Source: Azospirillum sp. TSO35-2 (lineage in GTDB: Bacteria > Pseudomonadota > Alphaproteobacteria > Azospirillales > Azospirillaceae). Taken from it: a stretch of DNA of 64,000 nucleotides. Below the pieces are notes generated by a model that saw only the letters and a program-made list of their open reading frames with translations, was not told where the DNA came from and did not search any database. The position numbers and the translations under genes are program-made. The stretch lies in the NCBI RefSeq assembly GCF_003116095.1, contig NZ_LGRA01000021.1, positions 2,146,755-2,210,754 of the forward strand. The letters run 5' to 3'. Below, in pieces: positions 1 through 7,931 of this stretch (position 1 is its first letter; the number at the start of each line of letters is the position of its first letter).

Positions 1-989
1 CCGGGGTCGACTGCGCCACCCGGGTGGCGGAGCTGAACGCCCAGGCGCTGGTCCTGGTCGCCAACGGCCAGACCATCGCCGGCGCCAGGGCCAGCTTCGG
101 CTGCTCCGCCAAGGGCGAGGTGATCGGCACCGCCGCGACCTCCATCACCGGCAACGGCGACGAGGCGGCGCAGCGGCGCGGCGCGTGGCAGACCGCCTTC
201 AACGGCTTCTTCAGCCTCGCCGGCGCCAAGACCCTGCCGGTCGCCTTCGGCCCGGTCACCGGCGGCATCACCACCATGCCCAGGCTGGTGTCGATCCAGG
301 GCGCCAGCGAGCGCGACCTCGGGCTGGCGGCGATCTGGTTCGCCCTGGTGGCGGCGATCTTCGTGTTCGCCTTCTTCCGGCATTTCGGCCGCACCGACGC
401 CATCACGCCGATCGCCGGGGTGCCGATGCCGGCCGGCTACCGGGCGCCCTACAGCCTGTCGCGCTTCCAGTTGCTGTGGTGGAGCGGCATCGTCACCGCC
501 TCCTACGCGGCGATCCTGACCATCACCGGGTCGATGGACACCATCACCACCGGCACCATGGCGCTGATGGGCATCGTCGGCGGCACCTCGGTGCTGGCCT
601 CGTTCCAGGACAAGCGGCCGAGCGACGATGAGGTCCGGCGCCGGCAGCACGCCGCCGCCTACCTCGCCGCCGCCCAGGCCAGCCCGCCGGACGCCATCGC
701 CATGGCGCACAGCCTGGCCGAGGTCTACCCGCCGTCGCGCGGGCTGCTGCCCGACCTGCTGAGCGACGCCGCCGGCTACAACATCCACCGCCTGCAACTG
801 CTGGCCTGGACCGGGGTGCTGGGTGTCACCTTCCTCTACGAGGTCACCCGCACGCTGGGCATGCCGGAGCTGTCGGCCAACCTGCTGGCGCTGACCGGCA
901 TCAGCAACGGCACCTATTTCGGCTTCAAGCTGCAGGAGCAGCAGGTGCCGGCGCCGACCGCCGGCGATCAGCCGGCCCCCGCCGTCTGA
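1..989 (+). CDS. Partial membrane protein with an internal two-copy module (5' end outside window)
   Basis: The reading frame is open from the first bases to a TGA at 987-989, so the true start is probably left of the window; a GTG at 24 is the first in-frame start visible. About five hydrophobic segments are seen, at roughly residues 101-120, 145-165, 170-190, 250-270 and 285-305 counted from the GTG. Two segments resemble each other: one begins SLSRFQLLWWSGIV and ends ALMGIVGGT, the other begins NIHRLQLLAWTGVL and ends ALTGISNGT, which indicates an internal duplication. A soluble stretch of about 60 residues separates them. I do not recognise a named family with certainty and cannot assign a function. 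The next gene starts about 100 bases downstream on the same strand and looks independent. Confidence 0.7.
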   Translation, partial: GVDCATRVAELNAQALVLVANGQTIAGARASFGCSAKGEVIGTAATSITGNGDEAAQRRGAWQTAFNGFFSLAGAKTLPVAFGPVTGGITTMPRLVSIQGASERDLGLAAIWFALVAAIFVFAFFRHFGRTDAITPIAGVPMPAGYRAPYSLSRFQLLWWSGIVTASYAAILTITGSMDTITTGTMALMGIVGGTSVLASFQDKRPSDDEVRRRQHAAAYLAAAQASPPDAIAMAHSLAEVYPPSRGLLPDLLSDAAGYNIHRLQLLAWTGVLGVTFLYEVTRTLGMPELSANLLALTGISNGTYFGFKLQEQQVPAPTAGDQPAPAV

Positions 990-1089
990 TGCGCAACCCG
1001 CCCCACCGCATTTGACCGTCGCGGCGGACGGTAAGGGCGCGCTATAACCCAAGCCCTTACCCTCCTGTCTTTCGGCGCACGAACGGTCC

Positions 1090-2919
1090 ATGGCTCCTCC
1101 CGCACCCATCACCGCGCTCCAGGGCGTCTCCGTCACCTTCGGCGGCCGTCCGCTGTTCGAGGGCATCGACCTGTCGATCGCGCGGGGCGACCGCGCCTGC
1201 CTGGTCGGGCGCAACGGGTCGGGCAAATCGACGCTGATGAAGGTGCTGGCCGGGCTGATCCAGCCCGACGGCGGCACCGTGTTCGTCCAGCCCGGCGCCC
1301 GCCTCGCCTACCTGCCGCAGGAGCCGGACTTCACCGGCTGCGCCACCGTCCACGACTATGTCGTGCAGGGGCTGCCCGCCGACGAGCAGGACGAGGCGCA
1401 CCGGGTCGACGCCGTGCTCGACCGCCTGCAGGTCGACGGCGGCCTGGACCCGCGCACGCTGTCGGGCGGCGAGTCGCGCCGCACCGCCCTGGCCCGCACC
1501 CTGGTCGGCAACCCCGACGTCATGCTGCTGGACGAGCCGACCAACCACCTCGACCTTCCCACCATCGAGTGGCTGGAGGAGGAGTTGCTGGCCTTCCGCG
1601 GCGGCCTGCTGCTGATCAGCCACGACCGCGCCTTCCTCAACCGGCTGGCCAAGCGCACGCTGTGGCTGGACCGCGGCACGGTGCGCGCCACCGACCGCGG
1701 CTTCGCCGAGTTCGAGACCTGGCAGGCCGAGGTCTTCGAGTCGGAAGAGGCGGCGGCCCACAAGCTCGACCGCAAGATCGAGAGCGAGATGAAGTGGCTG
1801 CGCGAGGGCATCTCGGCCCGGCGCACCCGCAACATGGGCCGCGTGCGCAACCTGCTCGACCTGCGCGCCGGGCGGGCCGAACAGATCAAGGGCGGCCAGC
1901 AGGCCAAGCTCGCCATCGCCGAGGCGGACCGCGGCGGCCGGCTGGTGATCGAGGCGACCGGGATCGGCAAGAGCTTCGACGGGCCGGACGGCCACAAGAC
2001 CATCGTCCGCAACTTCTCCACCCGCATCCTGCGCGGCGACCGGGTCGGGCTGATCGGGCCGAACGGCGCCGGCAAATCGACCCTGCTGAAGATGCTGACC
2101 GGCCAGCTGGCCCCCGACGAGGGCACGGTGAAGCTGGGCACCAACCTCGACACCGCCTATTTCGACCAGCGCCGCGAGGGGCTGGAGCCGGAGGACACCA
2201 TCCGCAAGGTGCTGTGCCCGTTCGGCGGCGACGCGGTGATGGTCAACGGCCAGTCGCGCCACGTCGCCGGCTACATCAAGGACTTCCTGTTTGACACCCG
2301 GCAGCTCGACAGCCCGGTCAAGGCGCTGTCGGGCGGCGAGCGCAACCGGCTGCTGCTGGCCCGCCTGTTCGCCAAGCCCAGCAACCTGATGATCCTCGAC
2401 GAGCCGACCAACGACCTCGACATGGACACGCTGGACCTGCTGGAGGACGTGCTGGGCGACTATCAGGGCACGCTGCTGCTGGTCAGCCACGACCGCGACT
2501 TCCTCGACCGGCTGGTGACCGCCACCATCGCGCTGGAGGGCGACGGCACCGCCACCGAATACGCCGGCGGCTATTCCGACTATCTGCTGCAGCGTCCGGA
2601 CAAGACGGCGCCCGCCGCCGCGGCCAAGCCCAAGCCTGTCGCCGCGCCCACCGCCGCCGCGCCGAAGCCGCGCGGCAAGCTGAGCTACAAGGACCAGCGC
2701 GAGCTGGACGAGCTGCCGGCCCGCATGGACAGCCTGGGGACGGAGATCGCCAAGCTGGAGACGGCGCTGGCCGACCCCGACCTGTTCAGCCGCGACGCCG
2801 CCAAGTTCCAGAAGACCAGCGAGCAGTTGCACACCAAGCAGGCGGCCCTGGCCGCGGCGGAAGAGCGCTGGCTGGAGCTGGAGTCCCTGCGCGAGGAGCT
2901 GGAAGGCGGCCGGGGATGA
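1090..2919 (+). CDS. uup: ABC-F family ATP-binding protein, Uup type
   Basis: A soluble tandem ABC ATPase of 609 residues with no membrane segments. The first nucleotide-binding domain has Walker A GRNGSGKST near residue 40, signature LSGGE near 124 and Walker B followed by DEPTNHLD. The second has GPNGAGKST near 323, LSGGERNR near 414 and DEPTNDLD. After a Pro/Ala-rich linker (about 510-535) comes a charged coiled coil (about 540-609), the hallmark of Uup rather than of the shorter EttA-type proteins. ABC-F proteins act on ribosomes, and Uup has also been linked to DNA (branched intermediates, transposon excision); the exact role here is an inference from family. The stop overlaps the next start by four bases (ATGA at 2916), so the transporter gene downstream is translationally coupled. 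Confidence 0.93.
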   Translation: MAPPAPITALQGVSVTFGGRPLFEGIDLSIARGDRACLVGRNGSGKSTLMKVLAGLIQPDGGTVFVQPGARLAYLPQEPDFTGCATVHDYVVQGLPADEQDEAHRVDAVLDRLQVDGGLDPRTLSGGESRRTALARTLVGNPDVMLLDEPTNHLDLPTIEWLEEELLAFRGGLLLISHDRAFLNRLAKRTLWLDRGTVRATDRGFAEFETWQAEVFESEEAAAHKLDRKIESEMKWLREGISARRTRNMGRVRNLLDLRAGRAEQIKGGQQAKLAIAEADRGGRLVIEATGIGKSFDGPDGHKTIVRNFSTRILRGDRVGLIGPNGAGKSTLLKMLTGQLAPDEGTVKLGTNLDTAYFDQRREGLEPEDTIRKVLCPFGGDAVMVNGQSRHVAGYIKDFLFDTRQLDSPVKALSGGERNRLLLARLFAKPSNLMILDEPTNDLDMDTLDLLEDVLGDYQGTLLLVSHDRDFLDRLVTATIALEGDGTATEYAGGYSDYLLQRPDKTAPAAAAKPKPVAAPTAAAPKPRGKLSYKDQRELDELPARMDSLGTEIAKLETALADPDLFSRDAAKFQKTSEQLHTKQAALAAAEERWLELESLREELEGGRG

Positions 2920-3794
2920 GCGTTCCCCACATCCTCCAGGCGCTGCTGGTCATGGCGCTGTGGGGGCTGAACTTCGTCGTGGCGAAATGGGCGCTGCACG
3001 AGTTTCCCCCGCTGTTCCTGATGTTCCTGCGCTTCGCCCTGGTGGCGGCGCTGATCGTGCCGTTCTTCCGCATCCCGCGCGACAAGCTGGCGAAGGTGGC
3101 GCTGCTGTCGGTAACGCTGGGCACCGTGCATTTCCCGCTGATGTTCACCGGGTTGCAGGGGATCGACGCCGCCACCGCCTCGCTGGCGGTGCAGGCGCAG
3201 GTGCCCTTCTCGTCCCTGCTGGCGGCGCTGGTGTTCAAGGACAAGCTGGGCTGGCGCCGCGGAATCGGCATGGCCGCGGCCTTCGCCGGGGTGGCGGTGA
3301 TCGCCGGCGAGCCGCGGCTGGGCAACGCCCTGCCCTCGCTGCTGATGCTGCTGGCGGCCAGCCTCGCCTTCGCGGTGGCCAGCGTGCAGATGAAGCTGAT
3401 CGGGGCGGTGAACGGCTTCGCCGTCAACGGTTGGATGGCGCTGATGGCGATGCCGCAACTTCTGCTCCTGTCGCTGCTGCTGGAACATGGCCAGATCGAC
3501 GCGCTGGTCCACTCGACCTGGGTCGGCTGGGCGTCGATCGCCTACATGGCGGTCGGCGTCACCATCGCCGCCTACGGGCTGTGGTACCCGCTGCTCAACC
3601 GCTACGACGTCAACCAGACCATGCCCTACCTGCTGACGGTGCCGGTGTTCGGCGTCGCCTGCGGCGTGGCGCTGATGGGCGACCCGGTGACGCTGAGCCT
3701 CGCCATCGGCGGGCTGTTGACCATCGGCGGCGTCGCGGTGATCGTGAAGCGCCGTCCGCGGACGGTCAGCGAGACGGTCACCAACCCGACCTGA
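2916..3794 (+). CDS. EamA/DMT-superfamily transporter
   Basis: Predicted inner-membrane protein of 292 residues with ten hydrophobic helices arranged as two EamA repeats (about residues 3-135 and 145-285), the usual size and layout of drug/metabolite transporters. The N-terminal segment has the family-typical pattern of a small-residue-rich helix followed by WGLNFVVAKWAL. Such proteins export amino acids, metabolites or drugs, and the substrate cannot be read from sequence. The start is the ATG inside the ATGA overlap with uup. The amidase gene follows five bases after its stop, so uup, this gene and the amidase may share a transcript. Confidence 0.88.
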   Translation: MSVPHILQALLVMALWGLNFVVAKWALHEFPPLFLMFLRFALVAALIVPFFRIPRDKLAKVALLSVTLGTVHFPLMFTGLQGIDAATASLAVQAQVPFSSLLAALVFKDKLGWRRGIGMAAAFAGVAVIAGEPRLGNALPSLLMLLAASLAFAVASVQMKLIGAVNGFAVNGWMALMAMPQLLLLSLLLEHGQIDALVHSTWVGWASIAYMAVGVTIAAYGLWYPLLNRYDVNQTMPYLLTVPVFGVACGVALMGDPVTLSLAIGGLLTIGGVAVIVKRRPRTVSETVTNPT

Positions 3795-3798
3795 TGCC

Positions 3799-4497
3799 GT
3801 GGACATGAGCGCACACCGCCGGATCGACCTGCCCTCGCCCAACCACGGCCCGCGCGCCGCCGGCGGGGCGGTGGAGCTGTTGATCCTGCACTACACCGGG
3901 ATGCCGACCGCCGGCCAGGCGCTGGCCCGGCTGTGCGATCCCGACGCCCAGGTCAGCGCCCACTACACGGTGGACGAGGACGGCACGGTCTACGCCCATG
4001 TGCCGGAAGACCGCCGCGCCTGGCACGCCGGCCGGTCGAGCTGGCGGGGGGCGGGCGACGTCAACGGCCGCTCCATCGGCGTCGAGATCGTCAACCCCGG
4101 CCACGAGTTCGGCTACCGCCCCTTCCCCTCCGTCCAGATGGACTCGGTCGCCACGCTGTGCCGGGCGATCATGGGCCGCCATGGGATCGCCGCCGCCGAG
4201 GTGCTGGGCCACAGCGACGTCGCCCCGTCGCGCAAGGAGGATCCGGGCGAGCTGTTCGACTGGCCCGGCCTCGCCGCCCAGGGCATCGGCCTGTGGCCCA
4301 CGCCGTCCCAGGCCGACGAGGGCCCCTGCTCACCCACAGAGGTGACGGCGCTGCTGGGGCGCTACGGCTACGACCCGGCCGAACCGAAGGCCCTGCTGGC
4401 CTTCCAGCGCCATTTCCACCCGCAGGCGCTGACCGGCGCCCCCGACGCCGAGACGGTGCGCCGCCTGCGCGCGCTGGTCCGGATGACCGGGCGGTGA
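3799..4497 (+). CDS. N-acetylmuramoyl-L-alanine amidase (AmiD/AmpD-like, Amidase_2 plus peptidoglycan-binding domain)
   Basis: Cleaves the bond between N-acetylmuramic acid and L-alanine in peptidoglycan. The 232-residue protein has an Amidase_2 domain (about residues 10-155) with the zinc-ligand motif LILHYTGMP (His near 31) and a second motif GHSDVAPSRKEDPG, where the histidine and the aspartate complete the metal site. The C-terminal 65 residues look like a PG_binding_1 domain, which anchors the enzyme on the wall. No clear signal peptide is present, so cytoplasmic (AmpD-like recycling) or unconventional export is open. Start: GTG at 3799, with an ATG two codons later at 3805 as alternative. 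It sits just before rnpB, next to the dcw wall-synthesis cluster. Confidence 0.9.
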   Translation: MDMSAHRRIDLPSPNHGPRAAGGAVELLILHYTGMPTAGQALARLCDPDAQVSAHYTVDEDGTVYAHVPEDRRAWHAGRSSWRGAGDVNGRSIGVEIVNPGHEFGYRPFPSVQMDSVATLCRAIMGRHGIAAAEVLGHSDVAPSRKEDPGELFDWPGLAAQGIGLWPTPSQADEGPCSPTEVTALLGRYGYDPAEPKALLAFQRHFHPQALTGAPDAETVRRLRALVRMTGR

Positions 4498-4533
4498 TGG
4501 CGTCTCCTGATTTCCGGCTTTGCGATTTGGGAT

Positions 4534-4560
4534 TTGCCCCCACCGCCGCTTCCCTATATG
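4534..4560 (+). promoter_or_regulatory. Probable rnpB promoter
   Basis: A -10-like TATATG at 4555-4560 lies about ten bases before the predicted 5' end of RNase P RNA. A TTGCCC at 4534-4539 could act as the -35 element but the 15-base spacer is short; GATTTG at 4531 gives 17 to CTATAT. The position of the -10 fits well, the -35 is uncertain. Confidence 0.45.
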
Positions 4561-4569
4561 AACGCCCCT

Positions 4570-4975
<406 letters not shown>

Positions 4976-5110
4976 CTTTTCCCCACCACGCATCCCATAG
5001 CGTCCCGGATCCGCGCCCCGCCCGGGCGGCCGATCCCATGTTGCCCCAGGGCACGCCCCCCGGTCGGCGCGCTTCCCGCCCGATCCTCCCGGCGGGCCCA
5101 TCCACCCGCA

Positions 5111-5228
5111 TCATCCACAGCCTGCGCCCTGTCCTCCCCGCCCTTCGATGGCGGCGTTCCGCGCTGTCCGCGGGTTGGGCACAGGCTCGTCCACATTTTC
5201 CCCAGAACAATCCACAGCCGGTGGATAA
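5111..5228. promoter_or_regulatory. Cluster of degenerate DnaA-box-like sites
   Basis: Against the consensus TTATCCACA, TCATCCACA at 5111-5119 has one mismatch, TCGTCCACA at 5187-5195 two, CAATCCACA at 5208-5216 two, and GGTGGATAA at 5220-5228 (reverse strand) one. Individually weak, together with the perfect pair at 5375-5394 they are denser than expected in such GC-rich DNA. Binding by DnaA is an inference. Confidence 0.4.
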
Positions 5229-5374
5229 CTGTGGGGCCAATTCCCATGCCGTCCCATGCCTGACCCTGGTTTCGCACCCTAAGCATTATGTCGTTCGGAG
5301 GGGTCGATTCGGCTGGTGGATGAACCATGGATAGGACGTATTTTCGTAAATTTTTGGAACGTTCAATGAACCTG

Positions 5375-5394
5375 TGTGGATAACTTTATCCACA
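5375..5394. promoter_or_regulatory. Pair of perfect, inverted DnaA boxes
   Basis: TGTGGATAA at 5375-5383 and TTATCCACA at 5386-5394 are both exact consensus DnaA boxes, facing each other across two bases. They lie about 280 bases before mraZ and next to an AT-rich stretch (TATTTTCGTAAATTTTTGG at 5339-5357). Exact matches are seen directly; whether they serve replication initiation or DnaA control of division genes is open. Confidence 0.6.
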
Positions 5395-5510
5395 TCCCAG
5401 CGACTCGCCGGAATACTGCGAAGATCCCCGGAATTCGTACACCAACTTGCCCGGATGCCACAGCTCCACCCAAAAGTCTTGACACCCCCGTCTGAATACT
5501 CGGGGGGCCG

Positions 5511-5550
5511 TTGACGCCCATGCCGTCCCATGCTATCCCAGAACTGCCCA
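5511..5550 (+). promoter_or_regulatory. mraZ promoter overlapped by a four-repeat MraZ box
   Basis: TTGACG at 5511-5516 and TATCCC at 5534-5539 are separated by 17 bases, and a TG one base before the -10 makes it an extended -10. On the reverse strand four TGGGN repeats, at 5546-5550, 5536-5540, 5526-5530 and 5516-5520, recur exactly every 10 bases (five-base spacers). This is the pattern reported for E. coli MraZ binding at its own promoter. The repeats cover the whole spacer and both promoter elements, so autorepression of the dcw operon by MraZ is likely. Confidence 0.72.
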
Positions 5551-5671
5551 TTTAAGGGGGGCTTTTACCCAGTCTGGTTAACACCGGCGGGGAAGGGCTG
5601 AATGGGCCAAGCGGGGCTAGCGCGGGGCACCCGACCGCGCGTGGGGGATAGCAGGGGGGACCACTGGGCCT

Positions 5672-6175
5672 ATGGCCGTTTTCCTGTCCACATACGTCAA
5701 CAAAGTTGACAGGAAAGGGCGTGTGTCCATCCCGGCACAGTTCCGGCAGTCGCTTGCCAAAACCTCGGCGGCGACGACCGTCTATCTCTGGCCCTCGCTG
5801 AACCACCAGGCGCTGGAAGGCGCCGACCAGGACTATCTCGACGTCCTCTCCGAAAGCCTCGAGTCCCCCGACCTGGACGCCGACGAGCGCGACATGATCG
5901 AGACCTTCATCTTCGGCAAGCTGATCCCCGTCTCCCTCGACGCCGAAGGCCGCATCGTCCTGCCCAAGGAGCTGGCGGAATTCGCCGGCATCAACGAGGA
6001 GGCCTCCTTCATCGGCCGCCGCAAGACCTTCCAGATCTGGGAGCCGGAAGCGCTGAAGTCCCACGAGCAGGCGCTGCGCGAACAGGTCGTGCGCAAGGAC
6101 ATCTCGCTGAGCCAGATCGTCGCCAAGGCGTCCCGCGCCGCCGCCGCCGGCCGGGCCGGGGAGGGCGGCGCATGA
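5672..6175 (+). CDS. mraZ: Transcriptional regulator MraZ
   Basis: First gene of the dcw cluster. MraZ is a ring-forming DNA-binding protein with two SpoVT/AbrB-type half domains; both are visible here, with VDRKGRVSIPAQFR near residue 13 and LDAEGRIVLPKELAEFAG near residue 91. At 167 residues it is slightly longer than the E. coli protein (152), the extra being an Ala-rich C-terminal tail. In E. coli it represses its own operon through TGGGN repeats, and such repeats lie on the promoter at 5511-5550. The stop overlaps the rsmH start (ATGA at 6172), coupling the two genes. The ATG start follows a G-rich stretch (GGGGGG) about 12 bases upstream. Confidence 0.96.
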   Translation: MAVFLSTYVNKVDRKGRVSIPAQFRQSLAKTSAATTVYLWPSLNHQALEGADQDYLDVLSESLESPDLDADERDMIETFIFGKLIPVSLDAEGRIVLPKELAEFAGINEEASFIGRRKTFQIWEPEALKSHEQALREQVVRKDISLSQIVAKASRAAAAGRAGEGGA

Positions 6176-7146
6176 CCGCCCCCATCCACATTCCGGTGCT
6201 GCTGGACGAGGTGATCGCCGCGCTGGCGCCGCGTGACGGCGGTGTCTATGTCGACGGCACCTTCGGCGTCGGCGGCTACAGCCGCGCCCTGCTCGAAACG
6301 GCGGATTGCCGCGTCTACGGCATCGACCGCGACCCCGCCGCGATCGACCGCGGCCGCGCCCTGGCCCAGGCCTACCCCGGCCGGCTGGAGGTGATCGAGG
6401 GCCGGTTCGGCGACATGGACGTCCTGCTGCGCGACCGCGGCATCGACCGGGTCGACGGCGTCGCGCTCGACGTCGGCGTCTCCTCCCCCCAGATCGACGA
6501 GCCGGAGCGCGGTTTCTCCTTCCGCTTCGACGGCCCGCTCGACATGCGGATGGGACGCGATGGGCCGACCGCCGCCGACGTGGTCAACCACGCCGACGAA
6601 TCGGAACTGGCCGACATCATCTACCAGCTCGGGGAAGAGCGGATGGCCCGCCGGGTCGCCCGCGCCATCGTCGCCGCGCGCCGCGAGCAGCCGATCGCCC
6701 GCACCGCGCAACTGGCCGACATCGTCCGGTCGGTGGTGCCGCGGGGGAAGAAGGGGGAGGGGATCGACCCCGCCACCCGCAGCTTCCAGGCGCTGCGCAT
6801 CCATGTGAACGACGAGCTGGGCGAACTGCGGCGCGGCCTGTCCGCCGCCGAGTCGCTGCTGGCGCCCGGCGGGCGTCTGGCCGTCGTCTCCTTCCATTCG
6901 CTGGAGGACCGCGAGGTCAAGGCGTTCCTGAAGGAACGCTCCTCGCCGCCACCCTCCCCGTCCCGCCACACGCCCGTGACCGCGGTCGCGGCGCATCACC
7001 CATCCTTCCGCCTGCTCTCCCGGAAACCCGTGGACCCGAGCGAGGCCGAAGCCCGAAACAACCCCCGCGCCCGGTCCGCCCGGCTGCGCGCGGCTGAACG
7101 CACCGAGGCGCCCGCGTTCCCAGCGCCCGGCAAGGAGGCGGCATGA
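6172..7146 (+). CDS. rsmH: 16S rRNA (cytosine-1402-N4)-methyltransferase RsmH
   Basis: Methylates N4 of C1402 in the decoding centre of 16S rRNA using S-adenosylmethionine; formerly MraW. The protein has 324 residues, close to the family norm of about 310. The N-terminal HIPVLLDEVIAAL and the SAM-binding motif DGTFGVGGYSRALLE (about residues 26-40) are diagnostic, as are GVSSPQIDEPERGFSF (near 102), RSFQALRIHVNDEL (near 203) and the C-terminal VVSFHSLEDREVK. It overlaps mraZ and ftsL by four bases at each end, as is typical for the dcw cluster. Confidence 0.97.
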   Translation: MTAPIHIPVLLDEVIAALAPRDGGVYVDGTFGVGGYSRALLETADCRVYGIDRDPAAIDRGRALAQAYPGRLEVIEGRFGDMDVLLRDRGIDRVDGVALDVGVSSPQIDEPERGFSFRFDGPLDMRMGRDGPTAADVVNHADESELADIIYQLGEERMARRVARAIVAARREQPIARTAQLADIVRSVVPRGKKGEGIDPATRSFQALRIHVNDELGELRRGLSAAESLLAPGGRLAVVSFHSLEDREVKAFLKERSSPPPSPSRHTPVTAVAAHHPSFRLLSRKPVDPSEAEARNNPRARSARLRAAERTEAPAFPAPGKEAA

Positions 7147-7931
7147 AAGGCAAAACCTGGCTGTTCTGGGGTGGCCTGATCGCGGCTGCCGGCGGCGTCC
7201 TGTTCCAGACCAGCTACGACGTCCAGGATCTCGAGGAGAAGCTTGCCGGGCTGAACCGCAAGATCATCCTGGAGCAGGAGTCCATTCAGGTCCTGAAGGC
7301 CGAATGGAGCTACCTGAACGATCCCTCCAAGCTTGAGGCCCTGGCGCACGCCTACCTGCCGTTGCAGCCGACCGAAGCCCGCCAGTTCCTGGCGCTGGAG
7401 ATGATCCCGATGCGCCCGGCCGACGCGCCGCCGCCCGCCGCCACGACCCCGGGCCTTGCCCCGCTGCCGCCGATGGTCCGGGCGCCGGGCGCCGCCGTCC
7501 CGCAGGTCGCCGCCCGCATGCCGGTTCCGGCCGCCTCCACCGGCATCGTGCCGGTCAGCGCGACGCTGCCGGCCGGCGCCGCGATCCCGAAGACGGTGCC
7601 GATGGCCAAGGCGCTGGAACGCGCGCCGGTCGTCGTCCCCGCCGCCCTGCCCGCCCCCGCCGACCCGTCCGCCGCCCGTCCGGCGCGGATCAAGCCGGCG
7701 GCGCTGGTGCCGGGTGCCGCCCGCGCTCCGTCCGAACCGGCGCCGGCCGCCGGCCGGATGGCGCCCAACGTCCCGACCGCGCTCAACCGGCCGACCGAAC
7801 TGGCGTCCCGCCCGATGCCCGTCGCGGCCCCGACTCCGGCGCCCAAGGCGGCCGCCGCCCAGCCGTCCTACCAGCCGAAGCCGACCGACAGCCTCGGCCT
7901 GCTCGTCGCACGCCTGGGTGCCAATCGATGA
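7143..7931 (+). CDS. ftsL: Cell division protein FtsL with a long Ala/Pro-rich C-terminal extension
   Basis: FtsL is a bitopic inner-membrane protein that joins FtsB and FtsQ and activates FtsWI at the septum. A short N-terminus, one membrane helix (about residues 4-20) and a leucine-zipper-like coiled coil (about 25-60, with LEEKLAGLNRKI) are followed by the family-typical LKAEWSYLNDPSKLEALA. That much, about 85 residues, matches a normal FtsL. The remaining 175 residues are a low-complexity Ala/Pro/Val region with no recognisable domain, so the protein (262 residues) is about twice the usual length. The gene is identified by position and by the N-terminal third. It overlaps rsmH and ftsI by four bases each. 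Confidence 0.9.
   Translation: MKGKTWLFWGGLIAAAGGVLFQTSYDVQDLEEKLAGLNRKIILEQESIQVLKAEWSYLNDPSKLEALAHAYLPLQPTEARQFLALEMIPMRPADAPPPAATTPGLAPLPPMVRAPGAAVPQVAARMPVPAASTGIVPVSATLPAGAAIPKTVPMAKALERAPVVVPAALPAPADPSAARPARIKPAALVPGAARAPSEPAPAAGRMAPNVPTALNRPTELASRPMPVAAPTPAPKAAAAQPSYQPKPTDSLGLLVARLGANR

Larger units (their letters stand above)
4976..5671 (+). other. Gene-free regulatory region between rnpB and mraZ
   Basis: Nearly 700 bases without a convincing gene; frames here lack ribosome sites and family-like content. The region holds a series of DnaA-box-like 9-mers between 5111 and 5394, a comparatively AT-rich patch at 5338-5390, and several pairs of TCCCA spaced 10 bases apart (4993/5003, 5034/5044, 5242/5252) in addition to the four-fold array on the mraZ promoter at 5516-5550. 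A GANTC site (GATTC, near 5307) could be methylated if a CcrM enzyme is present. The density of sites suggests that it controls the dcw operon or has a replication role. Confidence 0.6.

Noticed and set aside
1057..2832. A 591-codon open frame opposite uup
   Set aside because: It is antisense to a clear ABC-F gene, rich in Gly, Ala, Val and Gln, and matches no family; long antisense frames are expected at this GC content. The same holds for 7868-10195, 9702-11174, 11123-13780, 13830-15299 and 23698-25761 on the reverse strand.
5479..5500. TTGACA at 5479-5484 as the mraZ -35 element
   Set aside because: The only -10-like sequence near it (GAATAC at 5494) is too close; TTGACG at 5511 has a 17-base spacer to an extended -10.
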